A DNA stretch of 64,000 nt from Bimastos eiseni (Eukaryota; Annelida; Clitellata; Crassiclitellata; Lumbricidae). The stretch is from positions 3,482,467 to 3,546,466 of the forward strand of contig OY365810.1 of assembly GCA_959347315.1 (NCBI GenBank). Direction: 5' to 3'. The position numbers and the translations under genes were made by a program. Numbering within the stretch: the stretch's first letter is position 1; each line of letters starts with the position of its first letter. Below, piece by piece: positions 35,294-48,000 of this stretch. The notes beneath the pieces are model-generated. The model did not search any database, had not been told where the DNA came from, and worked only from the letters and a program-made list of their open reading frames with translations.

Positions 35294-38200
35294 TCATTCG
35301 TCTTCTGTACAGATTTGACCAGCATTTATATAGTCACCTGACTCTCGAATATGGTCCACATTCTCGTAAAGCTTCTTATGAATATATTGCTTATCACTGG
35401 CCACATTCTGAACTGCAGCCACCCGGTGTTCTTCAGTGCTGCTTATCTGAATGCTGGACATTTCAGGAACAAGCTCATAGTCTTCTAGGCTTTCGTAGAC
35501 GGGTGGGATCAGTATTGTTGAACGGTTTCCGAGTTGAGCATAGGCGCTAGATGTTTCTGGACTAGCCAATGGGTTGCATAGTGAATCGTGCGCTGCCTTG
35601 TCATCTTCTTCCTGATTTTCATCGATGTCGTCTTCAAGGATCGTATCATCGTGTTGATCGACGTCGTTGCTGTCACGCTCAATAGCTACCTTGACTGCTG
35701 AATATTCATCTACTGGGACGTTTACGCGATGCACACCTATGAAGAATATTGCAAAATTAATTTATGGGACAGCGTGATTCCGATCCAGTCACTCATGTGT
35801 TCTAGAGAGTTTAGAATCTGTTATATTTAACTTCTTTAACTAAATCTAATTCATTGACATTTTTATGATGGCAGTGTGCAATATATAACGATTAAGCACT
35901 TAATTTAGTATTGGTATACTATGGAAAAGTACCCAAAGGTGAACGCCCAAATGTGAGCTCCTTTTAATATTTCGCTTAATTAGCATAGGCCTAGACGGTA
36001 GCGCCACTCAGTGAATATCTGTAGTAGTAACAACAATCATGTCCGAGAACGTTAAAAGAATTTCTAAATTCCGTTTTACGCAGAATGCTAGTGCTTTAGA
36101 ATAAAACCCTTAAAAAATTTCCCTTTTCGTAGATAATCGATAGCTTGGTTAAATTTATGGCCACGGTACAACTACAGTTATTATTAGAATGTGTATCCTG
36201 TCCACTTTATGAGTGAGCTGTGGTAAGATATTTATCTTGTGCCGTTTAATCGTAAGGATTTTTTTCTTACGCCGACTGCATGTTCCGAAATGTGAGCACC
36301 ATATATGCATAAGGAGCGGAGTGTGAGCATGGTGCTCAATCATTTCTTTTACATTTGAAGTGACAATTGATTTATCGATGATTCTGAGGCCTGTAATTGG
36401 CGCTATTATTAGACTAAGCCCTACACCGTTTATGAAACCTGCCTGCAATATGCTCACATTAGGAACCGTGGTGAGCTCACATTTAATTCTGGAGCCCAAA
36501 TGTGAGCACTTTTTAAAAACTAGTCTTCTTTTATTTGAAAATATCATGTCAATGATTTACAAGTAAGTGCATATATGTTGTATAGACGTTCATTTGATAT
36601 TTCCCTTGCACGTATCACAAACTTGTGGCATTAAATTATTTTTTCCATGATTTCAAATCTTCGTAAAGGTGCTCACATTTGGGTATTTTACCCTAATCGC
36701 CTTTTTATTGTTATTGTCAAGATGTCCCATTTTATACTGCGTGAAACAAAAAGTATAACCAAATTGATTAACAGTGCCTTAAAAAACATTGCATGCTCTG
36801 ATCACCAGCGGAAACGCAGCAAATAAGCCAAATGTAAGCTTATTGCAAAATTCCATAATGTTCAGCCATCGTCATTATAGTCGAATTCATGCAGCTGTGC
36901 TGACAATCAACAAGAAATTTTTACTTAAGGCAACCAAAACAGATTGGTATTGGTATTAGAGCAGTTCATTCTTATGAATACCATACTTCTTTCTTTTTAC
37001 TTTTCTCACTTTCTTTTTCACACACTCAAATGTATTGTTCCGTTGTATTTCATAAAATGTTAGAAATGTACTTTCTATGTCTGATATATGTATACATGAA
37101 AGCAATAGTATAAAGTTTGTCAGAGTATGACCCAAATCGTATCAGGTTCCCGTGTGTAAAATTGAGAATTTGTAGTCATTTAAATAATATTTTAGCGACA
37201 AATAAAATGATGATGAAAATCATAAATGGAAAATCAACTTGTGAATTCATCTTTTAACGTCCTCAATGCATCGCCTTTATACGAATTAAATAAGTCTTGA
37301 TTTGTGCTCAGTAGAACATCCTTCTTATGCGATTAATATTAAAATGTATGTATTTTCCAATATAGATCACCATTTGGTTCAGAAACTCCATTTTACCATT
37401 ACCTTTCTGTAACCGGACAATTCGTCGCTGGGCAATTCGTCGCGGACAATAATACGTCGCGGACAATTTTTCGCAGGACAATTCAGCGCGGACAATTCGA
37501 CGGAGGAAAATGGACAATTCAGCGCGGACAATTCGTCGCGGTAGATTTCCATTTATCTATAATGTCAATGTGGAGTAGTCGGCTCTCGTCGATTTAATGA
37601 ATTAAGCAGTGTACCCATTGTAAATATTTGCTAACAACCGAACAATTTTGGAGAGTATTTTTCCCAAAAAAATTAAAATTTAGATGACAGCGTGTAAGAT
37701 TAGAGTACCTTCAGCATTTCACAGGCCCTATTTGAGTGTATAACCTATGTAGACCAACCATTAAAGCTTGATATTAGGTGTAAATATTTTGAAAAACTTT
37801 ACAGTATAGTCTCATATTTCTGTTTTAGAATTGCTGTTTATTTGTTTGGTGCTAACTGACGCATTTACCATTATTTTCATATACCTATTGTCCTGCGACG
37901 AATTGTCCTAGAACCTACCTTCCTTCTTTAGGACATCCATTATTCCAGTCAGTAGTTATCTGCCTGGAGAGGACAGCCTTGACACTGAAGTATTTTTATC
38001 ATTCATAAGAAGGTCACGCCAATTTTGATAAACGAATTTGATAGGTTAGAAACGCCGTTACTATAATTCACGAGGCATCAATCGATCTAATCTTCAAGAG
38101 ATTGCATAGACTAAGTCTGATTTCCTCGAGAAGCCAAGTCGAATACGCTAAGAAGTGAGGCAAGAAAATGAGCTACCGAAAAACATAATAAAACACTGAA

Positions 38201-41200
38201 GAGTTGGTTGATTAATACTTGGAATTTCCTACCTGATACGTGCCTAATTGTAATTGTGATTACAACGACAAGTAGAATTGCGCATAGCACTCCAGCGACA
38301 ATGGTAACACCATTATACATCATTGTTGAACCTAAACATGTAAATGGTCACATCAGCAAGAATCTTAATTACATGTATGTTATCGTACTGTAATCTAATG
38401 ATTGGAGACTTTCGAAATGAGGATTTTGCGGAATCAACTCAACATCTGCACCGGATGATTAACCCTTAACAAATAGGCTTATACTTAGATTTAAAGCATT
38501 GCAGCTGGAACATACACGATTATTGAAAGCGCGTTAATCATTCGTCGTACAGTACGCTCTAAGTTTCTAACCAATTATTGTGGAGATATTTTCTGAGACA
38601 CGAATTGTGATCGATGTCGACTGGCTTCCTTTCGTGTTTTTGGCTGTACACTCGTATGTACGGTTGTGCATTTTGATATCGTTCACTGTCAACGTAGAGC
38701 TCAATAAAGTAACGTCGTTTGAAACACTTTCCTTCCATGCATATTGAGGACGTGGGTTTCCATCGGCGTTGCAACGAATTACGTCACCAATCATGTAAGT
38801 GTCCTTTCGTGGATTGATGTCTACATATTTCGGCGGAACTACACAACATTTTAATAGCATTTCAAACAACTTTTACTATGAGAATACACGTGAACAGATT
38901 TCTGGTATGAAATGTATAGGCCACTAAGTTTGTTCGGCTAAATTTAAAGAAACCTATGATTATTTGATCCAATTTATATATTGACCTAGATTTCAGATAT
39001 GATCTGATGATTCATTTGCTGCAGATTGTTTTACAGGATCAATCACCTTGGTATCAGAAATTCTCAAAAAGATTTGAATTTCGTTCTTCATCTGCGGCTG
39101 ATCAACATAAGTCGCAAAATGCATTGCTTTCGATTCAATATATTGTATTTCGGTCATAGTTTTGGTTTCCAGCAGTCGGTTTAGACTTCACAAATGGAAT
39201 TACAGAGTCTGTGTAATTTCTACATCTATGCTTCTTTGAAATTTTAATGTGAAACCTGATTCATAAATTTTTAGGACTAACCAATTTTAATATGGATGAC
39301 AATTGTATGTAAAATTTGATCCAAACAACAAGTTTGATAGAAATGGTTTACCTTGACCGCATGACAATCTTCTTCACGAAATAAGAATTTATATAAGCCA
39401 AAAACGATATCAAGGTTTGAGATAGGTTTTTACATGCAGTATGGCCCGTATAAAATCTTTTAAAGGCACTTATTTAAACTCACATTGGACGTTCATGCGA
39501 TTAATCCACGTGTGTCCAAATTCAGGTGCGTTGGTAGCTTTTTGTTGGTTCGTTCGATTGTCGATGAACGCCAGAGGTTCAAAGTAAGTCGTACAAGATA
39601 CATTTCTACCATTGTCGCTCGATGAAATGAATTTGTTATAAACGGTTACATTGCTGGGGCCAGTGAAGTGTGTAAGAACTGTTGAGTTACTTCCATCAGT
39701 CGACGAACATTTAATCACTGGGTTAAGACTTCCATTGTAACGAACCCTGCAGCATACTTGCAGAAAATCTCCATCTTGCATAACATCCGCACTTGCGGAG
39801 CACTCTGGTTTGGACCCTGCAAGCAAACATAATAAAATATTATTTTTTATCCAACATCAATTGCTTTGTTTTGACGCTTCTGCTTGACAAATCTTGCCCT
39901 GCTGATGTCTGTTTCGTAAAATGTTAGGAACCATGGTGTGCTCACATTTATTTCCTCATACCTGAGGCGCTTATGCGATACCAGGATGATCAAGCAACGT
40001 TCGGTTCAAGTAAAATTTGGCATACAATACATGTGGACAGTGTTTGATATAATAGATGGAGGGGTAAGGGTTAAGGTATCAAGCGCCTTAGTTTACAATG
40101 TCTTACTCCCGTAACAACGTAGCGACCAGTCATTCTACCGTGAGTTTCAAAGTTTAGTTTCAATAATATTTGTTGAGGAGGATTCTCGAATTGTTTCTCG
40201 TTAAGATTTCCACTCAGCTGGATCTGTTGGTAACACATTTTGGTTCTGAATTGTGAATATGGTCTTTTGATTATAAAGTCTCTTTTTGAAACTAATCGCA
40301 TTCTACGTCTTGATTCATGAGCAACCCCTTGTATAACTGTAAAAGATTAGGAAGGAGGAGCAGAACTTCACAATGCTTTCTTTGGGCACCATGGTACAAA
40401 TTTTGAAAGATATGAGAGGGTTACCAGCGTATCAATCAAGGCACTCTGTGCTTCATAATTTGCCTATCGGGGTTAGTTAACACCTATGAATTCAAGGAAA
40501 TCACCAATGAAATTAGGAGTCTCTATTTTGACAGTAAATTTCGAGCACGTTGCCCACATGCTGTAGAATCTGCGCTGTGTTGACGACAATGTGGACCAAG
40601 CTGACACTAACACAAACCTTTGATACTTTTACGATGATAGCTCGTTAAAAGTGATTGGAGAACCAAAGCAACTCGTCATTTAAGTATAAAAGAACTCTTA
40701 GAATATATTTCGGATTTTAGTCAATTTTTCACCGAAACATATTATTCAGTTAAAAACTCATTTATTACTTTGTGCAATTTAAGCCTAATTGAGTTTGTTC
40801 AAAAATAAGCATTATTGTTAGAAATGTGTCGAATGAGTTCCTTGGCTTAATCAATAAGACGTACCAAATACAATGAGCTGAGCTGTTCCAATGCCAATCA
40901 CAGATTCCTTTGGACCCGTTCGAATGCATTTATATGTTCCACCATCTTCTAACTCTGCACGATCCTTTCTGAGCACTGAGTTTCCAGTTGTTGACTGACT
41001 AACACTGACATTAATAAAACTATTGGCTTTCGTAACGTAGGATCCGTTTGATATGAGCTCCTCTGTAACTTGACCAATCTTCTTAACTTTCCAAATTATA
41101 CTTTCTTCGTGTGAGGGAATTCCACAGGTAAAACAAATCCGTTCTCCAACTATGATTGCAAGGTTCCTTGGATAAATGTCCTCTGATCTTCCGGTGTCTG

Positions 41201-42190
41201 AGCAAAAATACATTTGCCAAATGGCAGTCGAAAGTTTGTTATTTAAATTGAAAACTTAATTGTTTGTAATGTTGGTGTCACATTACAATGGTGAAATCTA
41301 AAGACAGGGAAAATTGTTATAACTTTCCTGGCGACTTAGTTTCGTTTTTATATTCACCGTTGTTAGGAATAGACAACCAAATGTCGCGATAGTTTTTACG
41401 ATTTATTTCCACCCTGTACAGGGCGTTGCCTTTCATTAATTGTCAATTTAAGACCCCATTGGTGAGATATGGAGCTTTATGTGCGCTCCTCACTGTTTCC
41501 TTTGATTCATTGAATCGTGCCATATTCATCAAATTGAAAGAATGTAGTATTGAACTATTAATTGAAGATGTTTACGGCTTCATCAACGGTCAATGATTCT
41601 TTGTCCTTCAGAGCTCACACAGAAAATCTATCTAAGCCTAGCTATAGCAAGTATTTCTGTTAAATTTCTACCGTTGACTTTATTGTTGGCCATAATTGGT
41701 ATTGATTTCATTCTGAGTTTTACTCCGCTCCTAATTGATGACATGCTTTGAGTCACTCTCCGTTTGAAGTGACATACTTCAAAGTCTGTTGAAGTCTCAT
41801 ATTCACACATTCGTAATCATTTGTGTATGATATTAGATTATTGTTTCTCATGTTGTAAATCAATTTAATGAACATGTACCATATAATGCATGTGTGCTAA
41901 TGTCTTGCTTAGACTTAGTTCCTCCCGTCTCCTCTTGGGACATTGGTCCACAAGGGCTCTCCATCCCTTTCGATCAAACCTTGGTGTAGCGGAATTGCGT
42001 CCTCTTATTGCTTCTGTAGCGGTCTAAATAAATTGACTGGTGTAAAAAATGTATTCCTTGCTGATCTACCTATTCACTTCGTTTGGACGTTAGAAGGTTA
42101 ACATCAACAATTACCATCAAAAACTTCAATCAAAATATTAGCTTACTTACAAACACTTGCGGTCAGTATAAGAAATTGTATAATCCACAT
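35294..42190 (-). CDS. Receptor B: three-Ig receptor with ITIM-like/YxN tail
   Basis: Exons: leader 42190-42151 ([13 protein letters not shown]), Ig1 41197-40865, Ig2 39816-39484, Ig3 38838-38572, TM 38331-38233, tail 35736-35294. All junctions are phase 1, giving 504 residues with no stop. Ig1 has FTC...W...DGGTYKC. Ig2 lacks the core tryptophan (VIKCSSTDG). Ig3 has IRC...YAW...YEC with PRPQYAW. The TM exon encodes [20 protein letters not shown]. The acidic tail has DEYSAV, SAYAQL (fits ITIM S-x-Y-x-x-L), PVYESLEDYELV, KLYENV and DYINAGQ (YxN type). The end of the tail aligns with receptor C (IYQNPDH...PYVNAGSI against LYENVDH...DYINAGQI), so the two minus-strand tails share an origin. It faces B' head-to-head, and leader through most of the TM exon lies in inverted repeat 2. 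Confidence 0.87.
35930..36690. repeat. Repeat with inverted CCCAAATGTGAGC ends
   Basis: The left end (AAGTACCCAAAGG, then CCCAAATGTGAGCTCCTTTT) and the right end (GGTGCTCACATTTGGGTATT) form inverted repeats, with further copies of GAGCCCAAATGTGAGCAC inside near 36491. A related fragment (ATGGTGTGCTCACATTT) occurs in an intron of B/B' at about 39940 and 47690. It is likely a non-autonomous DNA element; no target duplication was resolved. Confidence 0.5.
37410..37912. repeat. Repeat with GGACAATTCGTCGCG units
   Basis: Left side (37410-37545) holds at least six variants of GGACAATTCGTCGCGG or GGACAATTCAGCGCGG. The right side (about 37888-37910) has the reverse complement CCTGCGACGAATTGTCCT. Multiple subterminal repeats with inverted ends suggest a DNA transposon remnant in the tail intron of receptor B. 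Confidence 0.55.
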
Positions 42191-42800
42191 GGTATTTCGT
42201 GTATTCCATCAGTTTTGCAACCTCATTGCATTGAATACATATCCTTCAACAAGCCAGCCTTTACTGGGAATAAAATTGCTTTTACTGTATTAGTCTGAAG
42301 TATGGGGCCTGTAAAATAACACAGTAAGGCTAGCGGATCTTTTTCAGCTAGACAATTAGTCCCGCTGAGAGTTTTCTCTTTCGGAATAAGCGTTTATGCA
42401 TTTATGCCCTTGCAAACGAAATTACATAGGCCTATGCATGAAATGTATGAATGTGTCACTGTGATATATGGGATATATACACGGGATATATTTAGCTAAT
42501 GAGTGAGCTGACTAAATTCTGTTTTATGTATTCGCACCAGGAATTTTATTGCAGAATCAATTAAATAAGATCTGACAGGGAGATTGTAAGTGGATCTACA
42601 ATAGGAGCACTATACTTCGATAATTAGGCGTAACAATCGCGTCGTTAAACTGATCGAAACCTTTTTAGAATATGTAACCCGCTGTGTAAACAATAACCAC
42701 TAAAATGGTGCCATATTATTGCAGCAGTAGGCCTAGGGTTTATAGGCATTAAATCTCTGGCTTCAAGAGTCAATTAGGCTATCTTGATCTATGCACCATA
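38245..42800 (-). repeat. Inverted repeat 2, left arm (leader to TM of B)
   Basis: Reverse complement of about 44815-49378. All four ectodomain exons and the introns between them match, and the encoded Ig domains are identical in protein. Divergence starts within the TM exon, at codons for TIRHVS in B against TIRRVT in B', and increases in the tail intron. The central 240 bp (42560-42800) is a little more diverged than the rest. Confidence 0.95.
41926..42025 (-). pseudogene. Possible LINE fragment in arm of inverted repeat 2
   Basis: Minus-strand frame with [20 protein letters not shown], resembling the end of a LINE reverse transcriptase (D-R-x-x-W-R-x-L-V). The mirror copy lies at about 45600-45715 on the plus strand. 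The fragment is short and the match is by motif only. Confidence 0.35.
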
Positions 42801-43544
42801 AAATGTTAGACCGGAAGTTCACAAGAATCAAATGTTCCGCAAAGTCCACATTTCGAAAGTCTCCAATCGGTTGATGCTCTCCTCTGTTATGGCCCTCGTT
42901 TTAGATCCACGCTCTATATCAAAAATTTCATGGATCGTTTCTTTATGGGTCTGGTCATTTTTCTCGGCGACTCTCGTAAATTGAACAGGTGTTTCTCATC
43001 TTCCAATTGTGTTTTTGATTTCTTCGTTGCATCTTGCATCCATCTGTGCAATTTTTTTCGCCGACCAATTTAGTCTCATAACTGTCTCTTCTCCTATGCT
43101 TTTCTTCGTTTTGGCCCCAATGTATGTTTGATGTTTATAATATTAGAATGTCATTAGAAGTATGAAGACTGGTATTATGTCGTGCATTCTAAAGGTTAAG
43201 CAATTCACTTCTAATTCCTCCATGGTCCTTTGTTACTGGAAAATAATTTGCCAAAAAGCGGCATCATTAAAAGTGTTGAGCTCATTGTCTTTAATTACAA
43301 CTTCCGCAGCAAAGATCAAAGTATTTCTGCGCTTCATATAGCTCGACATATCGCCCGAGCATCATGATTCTGACTGTAAATAACCAAATGGAATCTGTAT
43401 TTAACTTTCTTTCCTAAATATTGGCGCTATTCAGTTTGAAGCTGAAATGCGAAAATTTTTGTGAAGTGCATGCCGTGAAAATTAGAAATACTATACACAC
43501 ACATTGGGTCAAAAGTACAAGAACCTATATCTGATTCTTATGAT
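42801..43544. other. Spacer of palindrome 2 (divergent promoter region B/B')
   Basis: The non-palindromic centre between the arms. No confident gene is seen. The leader exons of B and B' lie outward on both sides, so both promoters should be in or near this spacer. The same 744 bp occurs again at about 44070-44814, differing by single-base homopolymer indels. Confidence 0.6.
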
Positions 43545-43800
43545 GTACTGGTCGAACTTTTTATGGTGCATAGATCAGGATAGCCTAATTGACTCTTGAA
43601 GCCAGAGATTTAATGCCTATAAACCCTAGGCCTACTGCTGCAATAATATGGCACCATTTTAGTGGTTATTGTTTACTCAGCGGGTTACATATTCTAAAAA
43701 TGTTTCGATCAGTTTAACGACGCGATTGTTACACCTAATTATCGAAGTATAGTGCTCCTATTGTAAATCCACTGTACAATCTCCCTGTCAGATCTTATTT

Positions 43801-44000
43801 NNNNNNNNNNNNNNNNNNNNNNNNNNNNNNNNNNNNNNNNNNNNNNNNNNNNNNNNNNNNNNNNNNNNNNNNNNNNNNNNNNNNNNNNNNNNNNNNNNNN
43901 NNNNNNNNNNNNNNNNNNNNNNNNNNNNNNNNNNNNNNNNNNNNNNNNNNNNNNNNNNNNNNNNNNNNNNNNNNNNNNNNNNNNNNNNNNNNNNNNNNNN
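43801..44000. other. Assembly gap (200 N)
   Basis: Exactly 200 unknown bases at the centre of the second palindrome. A frame that runs through the Ns is meaningless. Confidence 1.
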
Positions 44001-45070
44001 CCTAGGGTTTATAGGCATTAAATCTCTGGCTTCAAGAGTCAATTAGGCTATCTTGATCTATGCACCATAAAATGTTAGACCGGAAGTTCACAAGAATCAA
44101 ATGTTCCGCAAAGTCCACATTTCGAAAGTCTCCAATCGGTTGATGCTCTCCTCTGTTATGGCCCTCGTTTTAGATCCACGCTCTATATCAAAAATTTCAT
44201 GGATCGTTTCTTTATGGGTCTGGTCATTTTTCTCGGCGACTCTCGTAAATTGAACAGGTGTTTCTCATCTTCCAATTGTGTTTTTGATTTCTTCGTTGCA
44301 TCTTGCATCCATCTGTGCAATTTTTTTCGCCGACCAATTTAGTCTCATAACTGTCTCTTCTCCTATGCTTTTCTTCGTTTTGGCCCCAATGTATGTTTGA
44401 TGTTTATAATATTAGAATGTCATTAGAAGTATGAAGACTGGTATTATGTCGTGCATTCTAAAGGTTAAGCAATTCACTTCTAATTCCTCCATGGTCCTTT
44501 GTTACTGGAAAATAATTTGCCAAAAAGCGGCATCATTAAAAGTGTTGAGCTCATTGTCTTTAATTACAACTTCCGCAGCAAAGATCAAAGTATTTCTGCG
44601 CTTCATATAGCTCGACATATCGCCCGAGCATCATGATTCTGACTGTAAATAACCAAATGGAATCTGTATTTTAACTTTCTTTCCTAAATATTGGCGCTAT
44701 TCAGTTTGAAGCTGAAATGCGAAAATTTTTGTGAAGTGCATGCCGTGAAAATTAGAAATACTATACACACACATTGGGGTCAAAAGTACAAGAACCTATA
44801 TCTGATTCTTATGATGTACTGGTCGAACTTTTTATGGTGCATAGATCAGGATAGCCTAATTGACTCTTGAAGCCAGAGATTTAATGCCTATAAACCCTAG
44901 GCCTACTGCTGCAATAATATGGCACCATTTTAGTGGTTATTGTTTACTCAGCGGGTTACATATTCTAAAAATGTTTCGATCAGTTTAACGACGCGATTGT
45001 TACACCTAATTATCGAAGTATAGTGCTCCTATTGTAAATCCACTTACAATCTCCCTGTCAGATCTTATTT
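44001..45070. repeat. Direct copy of 42732-43800, probable false duplication
   Basis: This 1.07-kb segment repeats the sequence immediately left of the gap in the same orientation (offset 1269-1270 bp). The differences seen are mostly single-base length changes (TATTTAAC against TATTTTAAC, TTGGGTC against TTGGGGTC), plus a two-base difference near the end (CCACTGTACAATC against CCACTTACAATC). Two overlapping contig ends that were not merged would give this pattern. Confidence 0.8.
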
Positions 45071-48000
45071 AATTGATTCTTCAATAAAATTCCTGGCGCG
45101 AATACATAAAACAGAATTTAGTCAGCTCACTAATTAGTTAAATATATCCCGTGGCAACTGCACAGTGACACATTCATACATTTCATGCATAGGTCTATGT
45201 AATTTCGTTTGCAAGGGCATAAATGCATAAACGCTTATTCCGAAAGAGAAAACTCTCAGCGGGACTAATTGTCTAGCTGAAAAAGATCCGCTAGCCTTAC
45301 TGTGTTATTTTACAGGCCCCATACTTCAGACTAATACAGTAAAAGCAATTTTATTCCCAGTAAAGGCTGGCTTGTTGAAGGATATGTATTCAATGCAATG
45401 AGGTTGCAAAACTGATGGAATACACGAAATACCATGTGGATTATACAATTTCTTATACTGACCGCAAGTGTTTGTAAGTAAGCTAATATTTTGATTGAAG
45501 TTTTTGATGGTAATTGTTGATGTTAACCTTCTAACGTCCAAACGAAGTGAATAGGTAGATCAGCAAGGAATACATTTTTTACACCAGTCAATTTATTTAG
45601 ACCGCTACAGAAGCAATAAGAGGACGCAATTCCGCTACACCAAGGTTTGATCGAAAGGGATGGAGAGCCCTTGTGGACCAATGTCCCAAGAGGAGACGGG
45701 AGGAACTAAGTCTAAGCAAGACATTAGCACACATGCATTATATGGTACATGTTCATTAAATTGATTTACAACATGAGAAACAATAATCTAATATCATACA
45801 CAAATGATTACGAATGTGTGAATATGAGACTTCAACAGACTTTGAAGTATGTCACTTCAAACGGAGAGTGACTCAAAGCATGTCATCAATTAGGAGCGGA
45901 GTAAAACTCAGAATGAAATCAATACCAATTATGGCCAACAATAAAGTCAACGGTAGAAATTTAACAGAAATACTTGCTATAGCTAGGCTTAGATAGATTT
46001 TCTGTGTGAGCTCTGAAGGACAAAGAATCATTGACCGTTGATGAAGCCGTAAACATCTTCAATTAATAGTTCAATACTACATTCTTTCAATTTGATGAAT
46101 ATGGCACGATTCAATGAATCAAAGGAAACAGTGAGGAGCGCACATAAAGCTCCATATCTCACCAATGGGGTCTTAAATTGACAATTAATGAAAGGCAACG
46201 CCCTGTACAGGGTGGAAATAAATCGTAAAAACTATCGCGACATTTGGTTGTCTATTCCTAACAACGGTGAATATAAAAACGAAACTAAGTCGCCAGGAAA
46301 GTTATAACAATTTTCCCTGTCTTTAGATTTCACCATTGTAATGTGACACCAACATTACAAACAATTAAGTTTTCAATTTAAATAACAAACTTTCGACTGC
46401 CATTTGGCAAATGTATTTTTGCTCAGACACCGGAAGATCAGAGGACATTTATCCAAGGAACCTTGCAATCATAGTTGGAGAACGGATTTGTTTTACCTGT
46501 GGAATTCCCTCACACGAAGAAAGTATAATTTGGAAAGTTAAGAAGATTGGTCAAGTTACAGAGGAGCTCATATCAAACGGATCCTACGTTACGAAAGCCA
46601 ATAGTTTTATTAATGTCAGTGTTAGTCAGTCAACAACTGGAAACTCAGTGCTCAGAAAGGATCGTGCAGAGTTAGAAGATGGTGGAACATATAAATGCAT
46701 TCGAACGGGTCCAAAGGAATCTGTGATTGGCATTGGAACAGCTCAGCTCATTGTATTTGGTACGTCTTATTGATTAAGCCAAGGAACTCATTCGACACAT
46801 TTCTAACAATAATGCTTATTTTTGAACAAACTCAATTAGGCTTAAATTGCACAAAGTAATAAATGAGTTTTTAACTGAATAATATGTTTCGGTGAAAAAT
46901 TGACTAAAATCCGAAATATATTCTAAGAGTTCTTTTATACTTAAATGACGAGTTGCTTTGGTTCTCCAATCACTTTTAACGAGCTATCATCGTAAAAGTA
47001 TCAAAGGTTTGTGTTAGTGTCAGCTTGGTCCACATTGTCGTCAACACAGCGCAGATTCTACAGCATGTGGGCAACGTGCTCGAAATTTACTGTCAAAATA
47101 GAGACTCCTAATTTCATTGGTGATTTCCTTGAATTCATAGGTGTTAACTAACCCCGATAGGCAAATTATGAAGCACAGAGTGCCTTGATTGATACGCTGG
47201 TAACCCTCTCATATCTTTCAAAATTTGTACCATGGTGCCCAAAGAAAGCATTGTGAAGTTCTGCTCCTCCTTCCTAATCTTTTACAGTTATACAAGGGGT
47301 TGCTCATGAATCAAGACGTAGAATGCGATTAGTTTCAAAAAGAGACTTTATAATCAAAAGACCATATTCACAATTCAGAACCAAAATGTGTTACCAACAG
47401 ATCCAGCTGAGTGGAAATCTTAACGAGAAACAATTCGAGAATCCTCCTCAACAAATATTATTGAAACTAAACTTTGAAACTCACGGTAGAATGACTGGTC
47501 GCTACGTTGTTACGGGAGTAAGACATTGTAAACTAAGGCGCTTGATACCTTAACCCTTACCCCTCCATCTATTATATCAAACACTGTCCACATGTATTGT
47601 ATGCCAAATTTTACTTGAACCGAACGTTGCTTGATCATCCTGGTATCGCATAAGCGCCTCAGGTATGAGGAAATAAATGTGAGCACACCATGGTTCCTAA
47701 CATTTTACGAAACAGACATCAGCAGGGCAAGATTTGTCAAGCAGAAGCGTCAAAACAAAGCAATTGATGTTGGATAAAAAATAATATTTTATTATGTTTG
47801 CTTGCAGGGTCCAAACCAGAGTGCTCCGCAAGTGCGGATGTTATGCAAGATGGAGATTTTCTGCAAGTATGCTGCAGGGTTCGTTACAATGGAAGTCTTA
47901 ACCCAGTGATTAAATGTTCGTCGACTGATGGAAGTAACTCAACAGTTCTTACACACTTCACTGGCCCCAGCAATGTAACCGTTTATAACAAATTCATTTC

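Noticed and set aside
40071..40301. 76-residue frame present in both arms (also 47323-47553)
   Set aside because: It is intronic and identical only because the arms are identical. It has no splice-compatible context and no recognisable domain.
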